Below, one piece after another: positions 52,101 through 63,600 of a stretch of DNA of 64,000 nucleotides; position 1 is the stretch's first letter, and each line of letters opens with the position of its first letter. The stretch lies in the NCBI GenBank assembly GCA_027922465.2, contig BQMF02000199.1:558001-622000 (forward strand), in the 5' to 3' direction. The position numbers and the translations under genes are program-made. Below the pieces are notes generated by a model that saw nothing but the letters and a program-made list of their open reading frames with translations, made no database searches and was not told where the DNA came from. This DNA comes from Turritopsis dohrnii (taxonomy: Eukaryota; Cnidaria; Hydrozoa; Anthoathecata; Oceaniidae).

Positions 52101-52143
52101 TATATGTATACTTGAGTTGTACTTGAGTTGTACTTATAAAGGT

Positions 52144-52505
52144 TGAGTGCAAACTTTCTTCGCTATCCTCTTCATCACAGCTAATATTGCTTGTTGATAT
52201 TCCATAGGTTAAAGGCTCGGTATTTACTTGGAAATAGTGGATCTGCTATTGGTCCAAACAGTGTTTTGTCATTATTACTGTAAATAACTGCCATCTGCTT
52301 TCTCACAGCTGCATATTGAGTACTTTTATCCGCGTCAAAGTCCAAGTTTTTGTACATCATAGATGTTTTTTAAAGACTTTATTGCTTTAATTAGGTTTTC
52401 CACCATCTCAGGGGTGCATCTAAACTGTTTCGTCTACTTTTTCTTCCCTTGTTTTGAACTGGTTTCTGCTATTGCTGTTTGTAATAGATTTTCAATGCCG
52501 GCCAT
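52144..52505 (-). pseudogene. Second, inverted Myb-like fragment of the same family
   Basis: Minus strand, ATG at 52505: MAGIENLLQTAIAETSSKQ, then QFRCTPEMVENLIKAIKSLKN, a frameshift, and NLDFDADKSTQYAAVRKQMA up to a PLFPSK stretch. It then jumps directly to TEPLTYGISTSNISCDEED, a segment also at 50450-50490 on the other strand, so about 40 residues were deleted. Two stops and two shifts make it dead. With the plus-strand fragment it forms an inverted pair around the Helitron. Confidence 0.65.
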
Positions 52506-52619
52506 CTTGAATGTTGAAAAATTAAATAGTAGCATGCGCATGCTCCGAAATTAGCCCGCTCAGCCGGTTTAGCCTAGTTGTGATGTTTATATGGAAAATT
52601 AATAATGTTTTCTTTTTTC

Positions 52620-53279
52620 CTCAGGAAAATTGCTGTTTGGGACAACAGCAAGTATGAATATCTTTGTCAAGAGGTATTACTTTTGGAGCCGTATCTACAC
52701 AAACCTCGCACCCAGGCGAGAGGTAATGCCTGGAAAGTCTTTGCTGCTTAAATTTTTTCACACCCACTTAACTTCAAAGTGGATGCACGAGCAGTGAGAG
52801 AAAGATTTTCTGGTTTGCTTGAACGGTTTAAATCGGAGTATCACCAGAGCCATCTCAATTGAACATGGCTCTGGAAGATATAGTACAGCGAATTGAAGAG
52901 GCTGAGCATGCATATGAATCCAAAGAAAGTGAGAGCAATAATGATAAACAAAAAGAAATAGAAGTTGCCAAAGATATGAGACAACTGGCTTGTGAAACCT
53001 TTGGAGAAACCTCGAAACGTCGGTCAGAGGAAAGTGGCGAGAGTTCTAATAGAAGAAGGCGAAGTGATGGGTCAGACACTTTTGTTTACCTTAGATAAAA
53101 AGGCAGAGAGAGAACAAGAATTCAAACGAACAGACATAGCCTTACGTAAACAGGAACTCGAGTTACGAAAACTAGAAATCGAAAGTCAAACTGAACAAAA
53201 TCAACAAATTATGGCTCAGATGATGCTGCAGAACCAGCAGATGTTTGCACTGCTTCAGAAAAATAACAATGGACATTAA
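52620..53279 (+). pseudogene. Another Myb/SANT-like gene with C-terminal coiled coil
   Basis: The plus strand reads KIAVWDNSKYEYLCQEVLLLEPYLHKPRTQARGN in part, then HPLNFKVDARAVRERF and LLERFKSEYHQ, a Myb/SANT-like DNA-binding region. After a stop near 52750 and shifts near 52860 and 53045 come MALEDIVQRIEEAE, a basic RRRRSDGSDT segment and a glutamine-rich coiled coil that ends at 53279. It differs from the other Myb-like fragments. It is convergent with the Harbinger transposase and is the likelier partner for it. Confidence 0.65.
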
Positions 53280-53843
53280 ATTTGGGTATCTACACCACAT
53301 ACGCTAATTAATTTTGAGATTTTGTTATACTCTGCAATCTTTCTTTGACATCTGAAGAGTAGGAAATGTGATCACATTTTGAGAATCTTAGCCTTTCATT
53401 GCTTAGGTTTCTTTTGTTTGTGTATGTATATATACTTTTGTTTATATTCTACTTCATCTGCTGATATTTTTATTCTGAGAGAAAGTTGTTCCCTTATTAA
53501 AAAATTCCAGGAATTAGGAAATATAGCAGTCCATTTAGTTTAATTTTGGATTTCCTAGAAATAACCTCAAATTCTTTGAACTTTCATTGTTGACATTTTG
53601 AACTCCTATTTTCTTTTTTCCTATGTTATGAAAAAGCTTGAAGTTCTTAGAAAGTTATGAATAATAGCCACCCTGACCTTTTGAAAGCATGAAAAAATGT
53701 ATATTAATGGAGGTTTTTACTTTTTAACAATACATTTTTTTTTACCACTAACACAACATTTTACAAAACATAGTTTAGTTTACATGAAAGAATAGCATCA
53801 TATATTATATTAAATACTTTTCTGTCTACATCAATGCGTGTTA
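53280..53843. other. Spacer between convergent Harbinger genes
   Basis: AT-rich, non-coding 3' flanks of the Myb-like gene and the transposase gene. No repeat recognised. Confidence 0.4.
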
Positions 53844-54870
53844 TTAGTAAAAATATTCCTCTAGTAAAGGTGGTTCAACACCAAAAAAAATTGAAGTCTG
53901 GGACCTGTAAAGGCAGATTCTTGCATTCGTCAATAATGCACACACAATGTAGATTTTGCCAACAGTGCTCAGTCCAATTTTCAATTTTTTTTTAAAGTCA
54001 ACAAAAGCAAAATATGTCACAATTTCTTTGAACACCCATTCTACTGTTACTCGTACACTGCTCATAGCTGCATTGAAATCTTTTTGTAAATTGGAAGTGG
54101 GTTTCCTCTGAATGGTGCTTGCAGATGAACACGTAAAGGGTAGGCTGGGTCGCCATAAATACATAGTGGTCCCCCAGCTTGATCAAAAGCATGTAACTGT
54201 AATTGTTGTAATAGTCCTGATTCATTGAGCATTGCACTGTCGTGTCTGCGACCTTCAACAGGCCTATATAGATTTCTAATTAATCCACCATTGTAGAGGA
54301 CTCTCTGATTTTGGCCTGGTCTACAGCAAGGACGTACTGTTCCGTCTATAAAACCAAAACAATTTGGTACAGGGGCTCCATTGTCATGGATAGCCCTACT
54401 GTATTCCTCAAGTTTATTTTGGCTTAATGATGATTGATTAAAATCAGTTAAGCGATTTTTGTAATTAGCATAAACAAAATTCATTATGTGGTTGGTCATC
54501 ATACAAAGCTCTGGTACTGTTCTGCCAAATCTTGGTACTAAGTCTGAATATCAAATGGATAAGCGAAACATTTAAGAAAGCAACAAAATGCCTCAAGCCC
54601 ATCAAATAACGAGCCATTGTATGTGGTTATTTCTTGTGGGATATTCATTGCCTCATAAAGTCTGTAAACATCTGCTTTATGAAACCTGAAATAGGACCAG
54701 CATTCATGGTCACTCCAATCCTCCAAATTGAAGTTTGCGTATTTCCAATAAGAGAAGTCAAGATTTTTACTTTTATTAACGTCTAAAAGCAATAGAAATT
54801 CTTCTTCATCAATTAAACCTTGATCATGGGCAAGTACGAGTGCATTTCTTGTTCTCCTTAACAACGCCAT
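53844..54870 (-). pseudogene. Harbinger (HARBI1-like) transposase, internally deleted
   Basis: DDE_Tnp_4 transposase on the minus strand, ATG at 54870. The N-terminal part has WSDHECWSYFRFHKADVYRL and EAFCCFLKCFAYP. A frameshift near 54540 leads to CFGFIDGTVRPCCRPGQNQR, holding the first catalytic aspartate. Right after the NQRVLYNG stretch the protein jumps to GLIRNLYRPVEGRRHDSAML, so about 16-20 residues usual at this place are missing. GDPAYPL holds the second aspartate; a frameshift at about 54085 leads to SSVRVTVEWVFKE (where N-x2-R-x3-E is usual) with the last catalytic residue. The deletion and the shifts make it inactive. Confidence 0.82.
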
Positions 54871-54879
54871 ATTTGTTGT

Positions 54880-55440
54880 TGTTTTTTAGCGCTAAAACCT
54901 CCCGTCTTAAAACATTTTCGTAACACTAGAGATACGACGGGGACAAGCAGGAAGTCGGCCGTAAATACACGAAGAATATCCTGTCCTAGAATACTCCCAT
55001 TGCGCATCTTAAAGTCGCCATTTACAGTAGGAAAGTGTGCTGGAAAGTAGTAGTTTAAATTAGTAGTAGTTCAAAGTATTATTATTTGGATTTCAGATAT
55101 GAAATATGGAAAGTAAAGAGTTCATAAGTGTTTGAAAATGGCTGCAGAAGATGTTGTTGTTTACTAACACGATGATGTGAATTAGTATGGATAGGTATAA
55201 TCTCTTTGTTCGAAGTTAAACCAAAGTTTAAATATTACAGATCTATTTAGTTAGAACACAGTTTATTTATCCAGCACTTTTGTTTTTTTCCTGTACGCAC
55301 AAGTTATTTTTACTACTATCATGAAAGATGTATTATGAATATTTTGATGTGAGTCAGATCTTCCGATTAAAAAGTTTTTCTGTTCATAACTCCAGTGTTG
55401 ATAGTGAATTAAAAATGCTTTAGCAGGAATACCTAGAGTT
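54880..55440 (+). repeat. Repeat segments with inverted partners at 49.9 and 51.5 kb
   Basis: About 55085-55180 is the inverse of 49905-49990, and about 55270-55440 is the inverse of 51430-51600 (the latter within a Helitron). These are probably pieces of related Helitrons in the plus orientation. No coding content. Confidence 0.5.
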
Positions 55441-56302
55441 CCTTAATTAATAAACGACAAATTTCCTTGTAAACGGCTCATACAACTTGGAAAAGATTGG
55501 AAGTCACAACCTCTGGTGTGCAGTCATTGTTACATCAGTGTTACATTTACTACTTTTCAGGTTTTTCAATATGTGTTACTTATTTATTTTTTAAAACCAA
55601 TCGTTGATCAGTACAATACACTCAAAACATAGGGAAAAAAACTTCAATTTTTAATTAGCTTTTGTTTTAAAAAAGTTCCGCGCTCTGACATGGGTGCTAT
55701 CCAACAGGGCGAAAATGGTTTCTGTTCTTAAAAAGATCACAAGGGAGGAGAACGAATGGCACGTGCAAAATGAATAAACTGAATGAAAGAAACGTTCGAT
55801 CAGAAGCGCTTAAAAACTAAAATAAATTAAATCATTAAAAGGAAGGCAAAAAAATATTTTGTTTAATGATACTCTTTTTTTACCTATCGGTTTTTAAGCA
55901 TTTTGATTGCTTGAAAAAAAAGTTCACCCGTCTCAGACAGTCAGGCAAGCGTTAGGATACACTGGCAAACCGCACATGCTGCCACGTTGTGCCACTGCTG
56001 CTTTTTGTCCAAATGTTTAATCAGTTAGTTTCTTTGTATTTAGTTGATGTATTGTTTTCAAAGCCAAGTCAACGGTGGTCCTTGGAATATAAAACTAACA
56101 ACAATAATATAAATAAAATGTTATCTATATTGGTTCACCAGCCAAAAAAGTCACGTTTGATTGGGGTTGCAATGTATTTGCTTCAAACTCACGTTGCACC
56201 GAAAAAAGAAATAATTTCGCTCACAACTCAATCTACCATTTTGCGTGACTTACAAACAAACAAACAAACAGACAGACAGAGAATCGGTTATTAATATATA
56301 GA
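55441..56302 (-). mobile_element. Helitron, second copy (3' end unclear)
   Basis: The 5' end is at 56302 (TCTATATATTAATAACC). The body is closely similar to the copies at 39704-48448 and 56303-60635, including the block from AACATGGGTGCTAT to the TTAA that is occupied in the first copy and empty here (near 55714). Its 3' end towards 55440 is not clean. There is no coding content. Confidence 0.7.
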
Positions 56303-56595
56303 CTAGACACCAAGGCGGCGTCGCTCGCCGCCCATGTTCAGCTTGCGTTGTATCACCACCTGCTCCAAATTATTGCACTTAAAACCAGTGATAAGACTTC
56401 CTTTGCTGCTGGCTTTATCGATTAATAAAGCTTGTTTGCACGTGAAGAGAAATACGTTCCTGGTGTTTCAAATCTTGCATGTTCTTAACTCAGCCGTTCA
56501 TTGTTGTGGTCGCATTTAAAATGTCAGTAGACTTTCTTGATTTACACAATGCATTCCGAACGTGAACTTCACGTGTTTTTTATTTACTATTTTAA

Positions 56596-59500
56596 CCCTT
56601 TGGCGGTCTAGGGTCAAATTGACCCCCCTGCTATTCCGGACGATTTTGAACTGAAATCGCGGGCTTTCCGGCTGAAATTTCGTATGTACAGTTTCAAAGT
56701 ATCAGACAATCGATAAAAGCCGTTTTTGATTGGTTAAAGTTTGTTGTTTTGCTATTTCAAGACTTTAGAAAATTGAAAATTTTGAAAATAAACAAATTCA
56801 AAGATGGCTTCCAACCAAGCAGTTAGGTTGACTACAGAGCAAGTTTTAGAAGCTATTCTCAACTCAGATGAGGATCAATCTGATCTTGAATCTCTCTCAG
56901 ATGATTTTAGCAGTGATGATAGCTGTTTGGGAGATGTTATAGATGAAGAGGGCAATGAAATAGACCTAAGTTCACTGCCAACCTTCGGTCAACACTGTCT
57001 TCCGGACCCATGTAATAGAGATAGCTTATTGATTGGCAATGTAAGTACATATTTGTCTTGTGTAGTCTTTTATAACCCAACTACATTAGTAATTAAACAA
57101 TTCTTCTCAATTTGTTCTAATAATGCATCAGTCAGTTTCTGCTCCTTGTGTAAATGTTTCAAATTTTTATTGCAGAATTCTGGAAATGAAACCATTCTCT
57201 TACATTTTACCTAGGTTGATATTGATGATGAATGGGAAGCTGAAAGTGATTCTGAGACCCAGGTTGATAATGCAGAAGAACATGTTATTGCTTCCTCTTC
57301 CATTCCTGATTCCCAGTGCGATGTAGCTGGTCCAAGTACCCGCGGTAAAGAAAAAGCAACCAAAAGCTACCCAAAACGAAAACGTAAACAAACTATCCCG
57401 ATCATTGAGTCAGACTTCAATGTGACTGATGATGAGTCCATACCAACACCAAGACACTATACAAGCCCTTGTGCTTCAAAACAAAGCCCTGCAAAACTTG
57501 GAAGCAAAACAAGGACATCATCCAAACCAACTAAAAATGGCAAATCGAAAGTCAAAAATGTAACAAAAACGACGATAAAAAAAATAACAAGAAAAAAAAT
57601 GTAACCGCTGAAACAACGAAACCAAACAAGAATGATGAAGCTAACAGACTTTGGAAGAATGTAGATGAAACATTCCTGCATCCAAATGCCAATACCCATT
57701 TTGTTGAGTATGTGGGTCTGACTCACCAAGCTGACTCACCATTGGAGTGTTTACGTTTATTTTTGACCGCGGAGGTACTCAATCAAATTGTGACGGAAAC
57801 AAATCGGTATCGTGCCCAGCAGAATCCTGCAAAACCATCACCATTGCCATGATTTGACAGCAGAGGAGCTCTTAGCATTCTTTGCTATCATTCTAGCAAT
57901 GGGGTTGATAAAATTACCAGAACTTGAGCTATACTGGCGTCGCAATTCAATTTTCGAAATGCATTGGTTCGGTTCTATTCTTACCATCCGGCGATTCAAA
58001 CAAATTCTTAGATATCTTCACTTGTGTAATAACGAGGCTGACTTACCCCCTGGTGATCCACACCGTGATAAATTGTTCAAACTTGGAATGTTGCCATCAA
58101 TTTTATCACAAAGTTTTTTTGCGATGAATGCTCCGGCAAGACAACTTTCAATTGACGAGCAAATGATTGGAACTAAAGCCAGAATCTCATTCATCCAATA
58201 CATGCCTAAGAAACCCAAAAAGTTTGGCATCAAAATTTGGGCTCTTTGTGAATCTCACAGTGGGTATTGCCTACAGTTTCAAATTTACACGGGAAAGTCT
58301 GCGGACGCTGTTGAACATGGTTTAGCATACCAGGTTGTGTTTGATCTTCTAAAAAACTATCTCAATAAAAATTATGTTGTTTATTTTGATCATTTTTACA
58401 CCTCGTTCAAGCTTATGGATGATCTTGACAAGAAGCAGACATATGGATGTGGCACACTGAGAAAAGGCCGTGTTCAGCTCCCTTCTGAATTTGAAAACGC
58501 GAAACTTGATGTTGGAGACGCCATTTACTGAAAGCGTAATAACACTGTTGCCGTTCATTGGAAAGACAAAAGAGATGTTTTCTGTCTCTCCACATTCCAT
58601 GCTCCTGGGGAAACACTGGTCGACAGGTATGCTGGTGAGGTGACAAAACCAAATATTGTTTGTGAATACAATAAGTATATGGGCGGTGTTGATAAATTAG
58701 ATCAATTTTTATCCTACTACACATTGTGCAGAAAATCGTCAAAATGGAGGAAAAAAGTTTTCTTCCGTCTTTTAGAATTGTGTGTCGTGAATGCTTTCTG
58801 CATTTATAATGCTAAACATCCCAAGTTCAAAGAGTCAAGGAGATCTCATCAAAAATTTAGAGAAGCCCTAATTTATGAGCTAATCCAACCACTGATCAAC
58901 AAGAGAGATCAAGAAGAAGCAAACAGCAACGCTACAATCCCAGAGAACAGACCAGTCAAGCGCAAAACTGTTTCAAGCACAAGGCTGAAAGGGAAACATT
59001 ACGGCTCTGAGACTGAAAGACGAAAAAAATGTACTGTATGTGCTTATCAAATCAACCAAAAAACTGGAAAAAGACGTGACACTAAAACACGTAATTTCTG
59101 CGAAAAATGTAATGTTCATGTATGCAAGAAATGCTTCAAGAAATTTCACACTACTGTAAATCTCAAAAAAAATGACAGTAGAAATGTTGATAACTAAGAT
59201 TGGTTTATTTTCTTGTAGATATATTATATATTTTATGTGTTTAGGTGGTTATGATAGGGTTTTTTTGGTAGAAATTTCTAAAGAATTTATGTTCCAGTCA
59301 GAATTTTCATAACGTTATGGGATATTTTTTACAATATTTTCTTATTTTTTCTAGGAAAATCGGTTGCCATGGCAACAAAATGTATAAAAAAACCTATTTT
59401 TAGTAGTTCTGGTAATTGCATTTCAGAAACATAAAGTGATTACAAAGTTTTACCAGTTATTGCCAAATAACAAAGCGGATACCTCTCTCAAACCAAAAAT

Positions 59501-59912
59501 CAGGCGAAAACTGGTCAATTTTTTTATTTTACCTTTTTGAGAGTTACTTGACAACGACAAAAGATTTTTCATCTTTTTTTTTTTGTATTTGTCTTCAACA
59601 TATTGTAGATAACAAAAAAGTATGTTTTGATGGGCTATATGGAGTAAATTGTTACAATATTTCTTAGAATATCTGAAATTTTCCTAAAAAATCACAATTC
59701 TGGCTACCATTTTACATTATTTAATGGCTAACACTAGTTTCCATGGCAACAACAAAAAATTTCATTTATGTCATTTGATAGATATTTTTATTAGCTTTCA
59801 GAATATATATAGTTGTATGGGTTATCTTTTCCATGTCGAGATTTATATTACTTTAAATTACTATGTGTACAAAATTTCTGAAAAAGTTCAAAATCGAAAA
59901 GACCGCCAAAGG
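56596..59912 (+). mobile_element. piggyBac-type transposon, nearly complete
   Basis: 3,317 bp between TTAA sites (56592-56595 and 59913-59916), with terminal inverted repeat CCCTTTGGCGGTC / GACCGCCAAAGGG. It carries a two-exon transposase on the plus strand with few defects. About 710 bp of AT-rich DNA follow the gene before the right end, including GGTTGCCATGGCAACAAAA near 59364 and a second CCATGGCAAC at 59740. Confidence 0.9.
56804..59197 (+). pseudogene. piggyBac transposase (second copy)
   Basis: Cut-and-paste transposase acting at TTAA. Exon 1 (56804-57040) is acidic (MASNQAVRLTTEQVLEAIL...). A GT-AG intron ends at 57214, and exon 2 has a basic, serine-rich segment. The DDE domain holds all three aspartates: LSIDEQMIGTK, YFDHFYTS and MGGVDKLDQ. 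The C-terminal cross-brace zinc motif CTVCAYQ...CEKCNVHVCKKCF is complete, and the frame ends at 59197. Only three defects are seen: frameshifts near 57600 and 57850, and an in-frame TGA at about 58529. All else is kept, so this copy is much younger than the one at 39976. Confidence 0.9.
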
Positions 59913-60639
59913 GTTAAACCAATCAAATATCAGTTTAAGAATACACTCAAAACGCAGAGAGAAAAAACTTTTCAACTTATTATTTGCTTTTGTTTTACGC
60001 ACTCTAACATGGGTGCTGTCAGAAGTAGGTGAAAAAATGGTTTCTTTTCTTAAAAAGATCACACGGGAGGAGAAAAAAATGCACGTGCTAAATGAATGAA
60101 GTGAATAAAAAACGTTCCATCAGATTTAAATAGATTAAAAGAAATCGATTAAAAGAAATTAAGACAACTATTAAGACAAAAGCAAAAAAAAATATTTTGT
60201 TTCATGAATCTCTTTTTTTTACCTATCGGTTTTTAAGCATTTTGATTGTTCGAAAAAAAGTTCACCCATCTCAGACAGTCAGGAAAGCGTTAGGATACAC
60301 TGGCAAACCGCACATGCTGCCACGTTGTGCCACTGCTGCTTTTTGTCCAAAATGTTTAATCAGTTAGTTTCTTAGTTGATGTATTGTTTTCAAAGCCAAG
60401 TCAACGTGGAATATAAAACTGACAATAATAATAAAAACAAAACGTTATTCGTATTAGTTCATCAGCCAAAAAAAAGTCACGTTCGATTGGGGTGGCAATG
60501 TATTTGCTTCGAACTCACGTCGCACACAAAAAAGCAATAATTTCGCTCACAACTCATCTACCATTTTGCGTGACTTACAAACAAACAAACAAACAAACAG
60601 ACAGACAGACGGAGAATGGACTATTAATATATAGATAGA

Positions 60640-63600
60640 GAGTGATAAATCTTCTTGTGGTAGTAGGTCAAAGCCTAACCGCCTTCCCATGACACCTGTT
60701 GCTGACAGGTTTGATTCTTTGCAACTTCCTGTTGAGGAAGCCACATGATGACCTAAATGACTGCTAGTAATAAATGTCCTAAATGCCGCAAAAACTGCCA
60801 CAAAAACCAGTTGTCAGTGAATTGCATAGGTTGCCAACATAGCTTTCATAGGTCATGCTGTGGCACTCCTCTCAAAAAACTTGATTTTAGGAATTTTACG
60901 TGCTTATTCTACCAGACTTCCAAATGCGGAAAATGTTCTATGCCAGTGTTTAATCACCATAATGTTCTGCAGTGTGAAAGTGTTTTTTGTAATAAGTGGT
61001 ACCATCTTAAATGTACAGGAGTCTCATATTACACCTACAGCAAATATAACTCTGATGAAAATTCACCACAATGGTTCTGTAAAGAGTGTTACAGGTTCCC
61101 CTTTTCCCATATGGATGAATTTTTATTTGACGAACTAACTATTAAAACTACTCTTCAATCATTCACACCGAAATGCTCAGTCTGCAGTAAAATTATTCGT
61201 AAAGGCTTGATTGAAAAAGCCACTCCATGTGATCTTTGTAAATGCCTGATACACCGAAATTGCTCTGGAATTGCTCACACAAACCTAAACCACATAAAAA
61301 GTTTTTCTTGTTCTAACTGTCTATCCTCAATCTTCCCCCTTTTCAATGAAACAACAGAAGACATTGCCAAATCTTCCTTCAATTCGATTTATGAATGCCC
61401 CTGTATAAAATCTGAACTCCCCGTTGGAGAACTTCCTTCTTTTAAACCCCATATAGTGGAGAATGATTCTAAATTTAACTTTGAAACTACTCTTGGTAAC
61501 ATAATACTAAATACCACTGAATTTAATGTTGATTTTGACTACTATGACATGCATAAAATCCACAAATTAAATAACAACCATCCAAAAAGTTTTAGATTAT
61601 TCCACTCTAATATTTCTTCCTTAATGCACAATTTTGATGCACTAGAGGATCTTTTAATCAGCACCAATTGCAATTTTGATATAATTGCCCTATCTGAAAC
61701 ATGGAATCCTGATTACAAAAAGAACACATTTCGACCTGGTATCCTAAATGGCTATCACACCTATGTTGGACAGTGTGGCCACTCTTTGAAGGGTGGCTGT
61801 GGAATTTATTTAAAATCTAATTTGAAATTTAAGGAACGTAAAATGCTTGACATTTCCTATCATGACGAAAATAACGAATTTCAAGCGAAATGGATTGAAG
61901 TCATTAATACAAAAATCTGTAATACTATCATTGGCGTTATCTATCGTCATCCAAAAAGAACTTCTGACAATTCATTTCTTGTTTATTTGGAAAAAACTCT
62001 TAAAAACTCTGAGCAAAGAAAGTAAAAATGCCATAATAACTGGTGACTTTAATTATGACTTGCTTAAATTTGAAAAAAATGTACATGTGCAAAATTTTGT
62101 TAATACACTCTTTAGTAATTCCATGTAACCCTGCATACATTCCGAACTATCATTGATAATTTTTTCACAAATATTATAGATAAAAATATACTAACCTTAT
62201 AACTAAGATAAGTGATCATATGCCTAATTTCATTGTCATAAATAACCTTCAAGCCGCTAACCACAGGAAGAACACTACCAGGAGAGATTTCACTAATTTT
62301 GATGAAAATGCTTTTAAAAGTGAAATACGAGAGATGTTTAATGACTTTTTTATTACAAACTCCCATAAAACGGTTGACGAAATGTCCAAATATTTTCACG
62401 ATAAATTCTTCTTTATTGTTGACAAACATTCACCTATGAAAAAATATTCTGCTAGACAATCTAAGTGGCTTAGAAAGCCTTGGCTATCACAAGCCATACA
62501 AACATCAATACAACGCAAACATTATCTACACAAAAAGTACTTAAATTCAAACAAAGATAGATTCTGGTACATAAGGTATATATCCTACAAGAAAAACCTA
62601 GATAGGATTACAAAAAACTCTAAACAGGAATACTACCGCAAGTATTTTAATGATAACCTCAAAAATACAACTAAAATTTGGAAAGGCATTAATGAAATCA
62701 TTCACAAGAAAAAATCTAATGAATGCTCTGACATATTTCTTGATCACGACGGGAAGATTTTAACTGACCAGGATGTAGTTGCACAGAAATTCAATGATTA
62801 CTATTCTAAAGTTGCTAAAAAACTTGTTGAAAAATTACCTAAACCAAATACTAAATATCAAGATTACCTTAAAAATGCAAATAAACACTCATTTTTTATA
62901 AACTAAGCAGAACCACATGAAGTTCTTACCATAATTCAGAGAATGGATATATCAAAATCAGGAGATATTTACAATATAACCCCAAAGTTGTTAAAGTTAT
63001 GTGCACAGGAAATCTGCGAACCCCTTACGTTAATTTTTAACAAATCTTTTGAAACTGGTGTTTTCCCAGCGCTCTTTAAACCCACAAAAGTCATTACTGT
63101 TCATAAAGGGAACTCCAAACTAGTTATGTCAAATTATCGACCAATTTCTCTCCTACCACTATTCAGTTAAATTTTAGAAAAGCTCATGTATAACAGAATT
63201 TACCTTTTTATAAAAAATTACAATATTCTGTACTCAAAACAGTATGGTTTTCAAAAGGGTAAGTCAACAGAACAGGCTATACTAGATATGCAGTCCACGA
63301 TAATAGATAAATTAGAGCAAGGTGAAATCCCATGTTCAATATTTCTTGACTTTGCAAAAGCTTTTGACACAGTAAATCACAAAATACTTATACATTAACT
63401 AGAATATTATGGTATTAGAGGTGTTGCAAACAACTGGTTTAAGTCATATCTATCCAAAAGAACCCAAAGTCTGTATTTACAAGATTCTTACTCAAAATTC
63501 TCTCTGATTGAAAATGGTGTACCTCAAGGAAGTATATTAGGACCACTTTTATTTTTGCTCTATATAAATGATATAACACAGTCGTCAAAACTCTTAACTT

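Larger units (their letters stand above)
56303..60635 (-). mobile_element. Helitron, third copy, carrying a piggyBac
   Basis: 5' TC at 60635 (TCTATATATTAATAGTCC, preceded by A); 3' CTAG at 56306-56303 after the 19-bp hairpin GGCGGCGAGCGACGCCGCC (56314-56332). Without the piggyBac it is about 1,012 bp. Its 3' end touches the 5' TC of the second copy with no spacer, because it inserted precisely at the A|T border of that copy. Its 3' end differs from that of the first copy, so the family has at least two terminal variants. Confidence 0.8.

Noticed and set aside
57420..57604. A separate small basic protein
   Set aside because: It is the basic, serine-rich linker of the piggyBac transposase, cut off by a frameshift.
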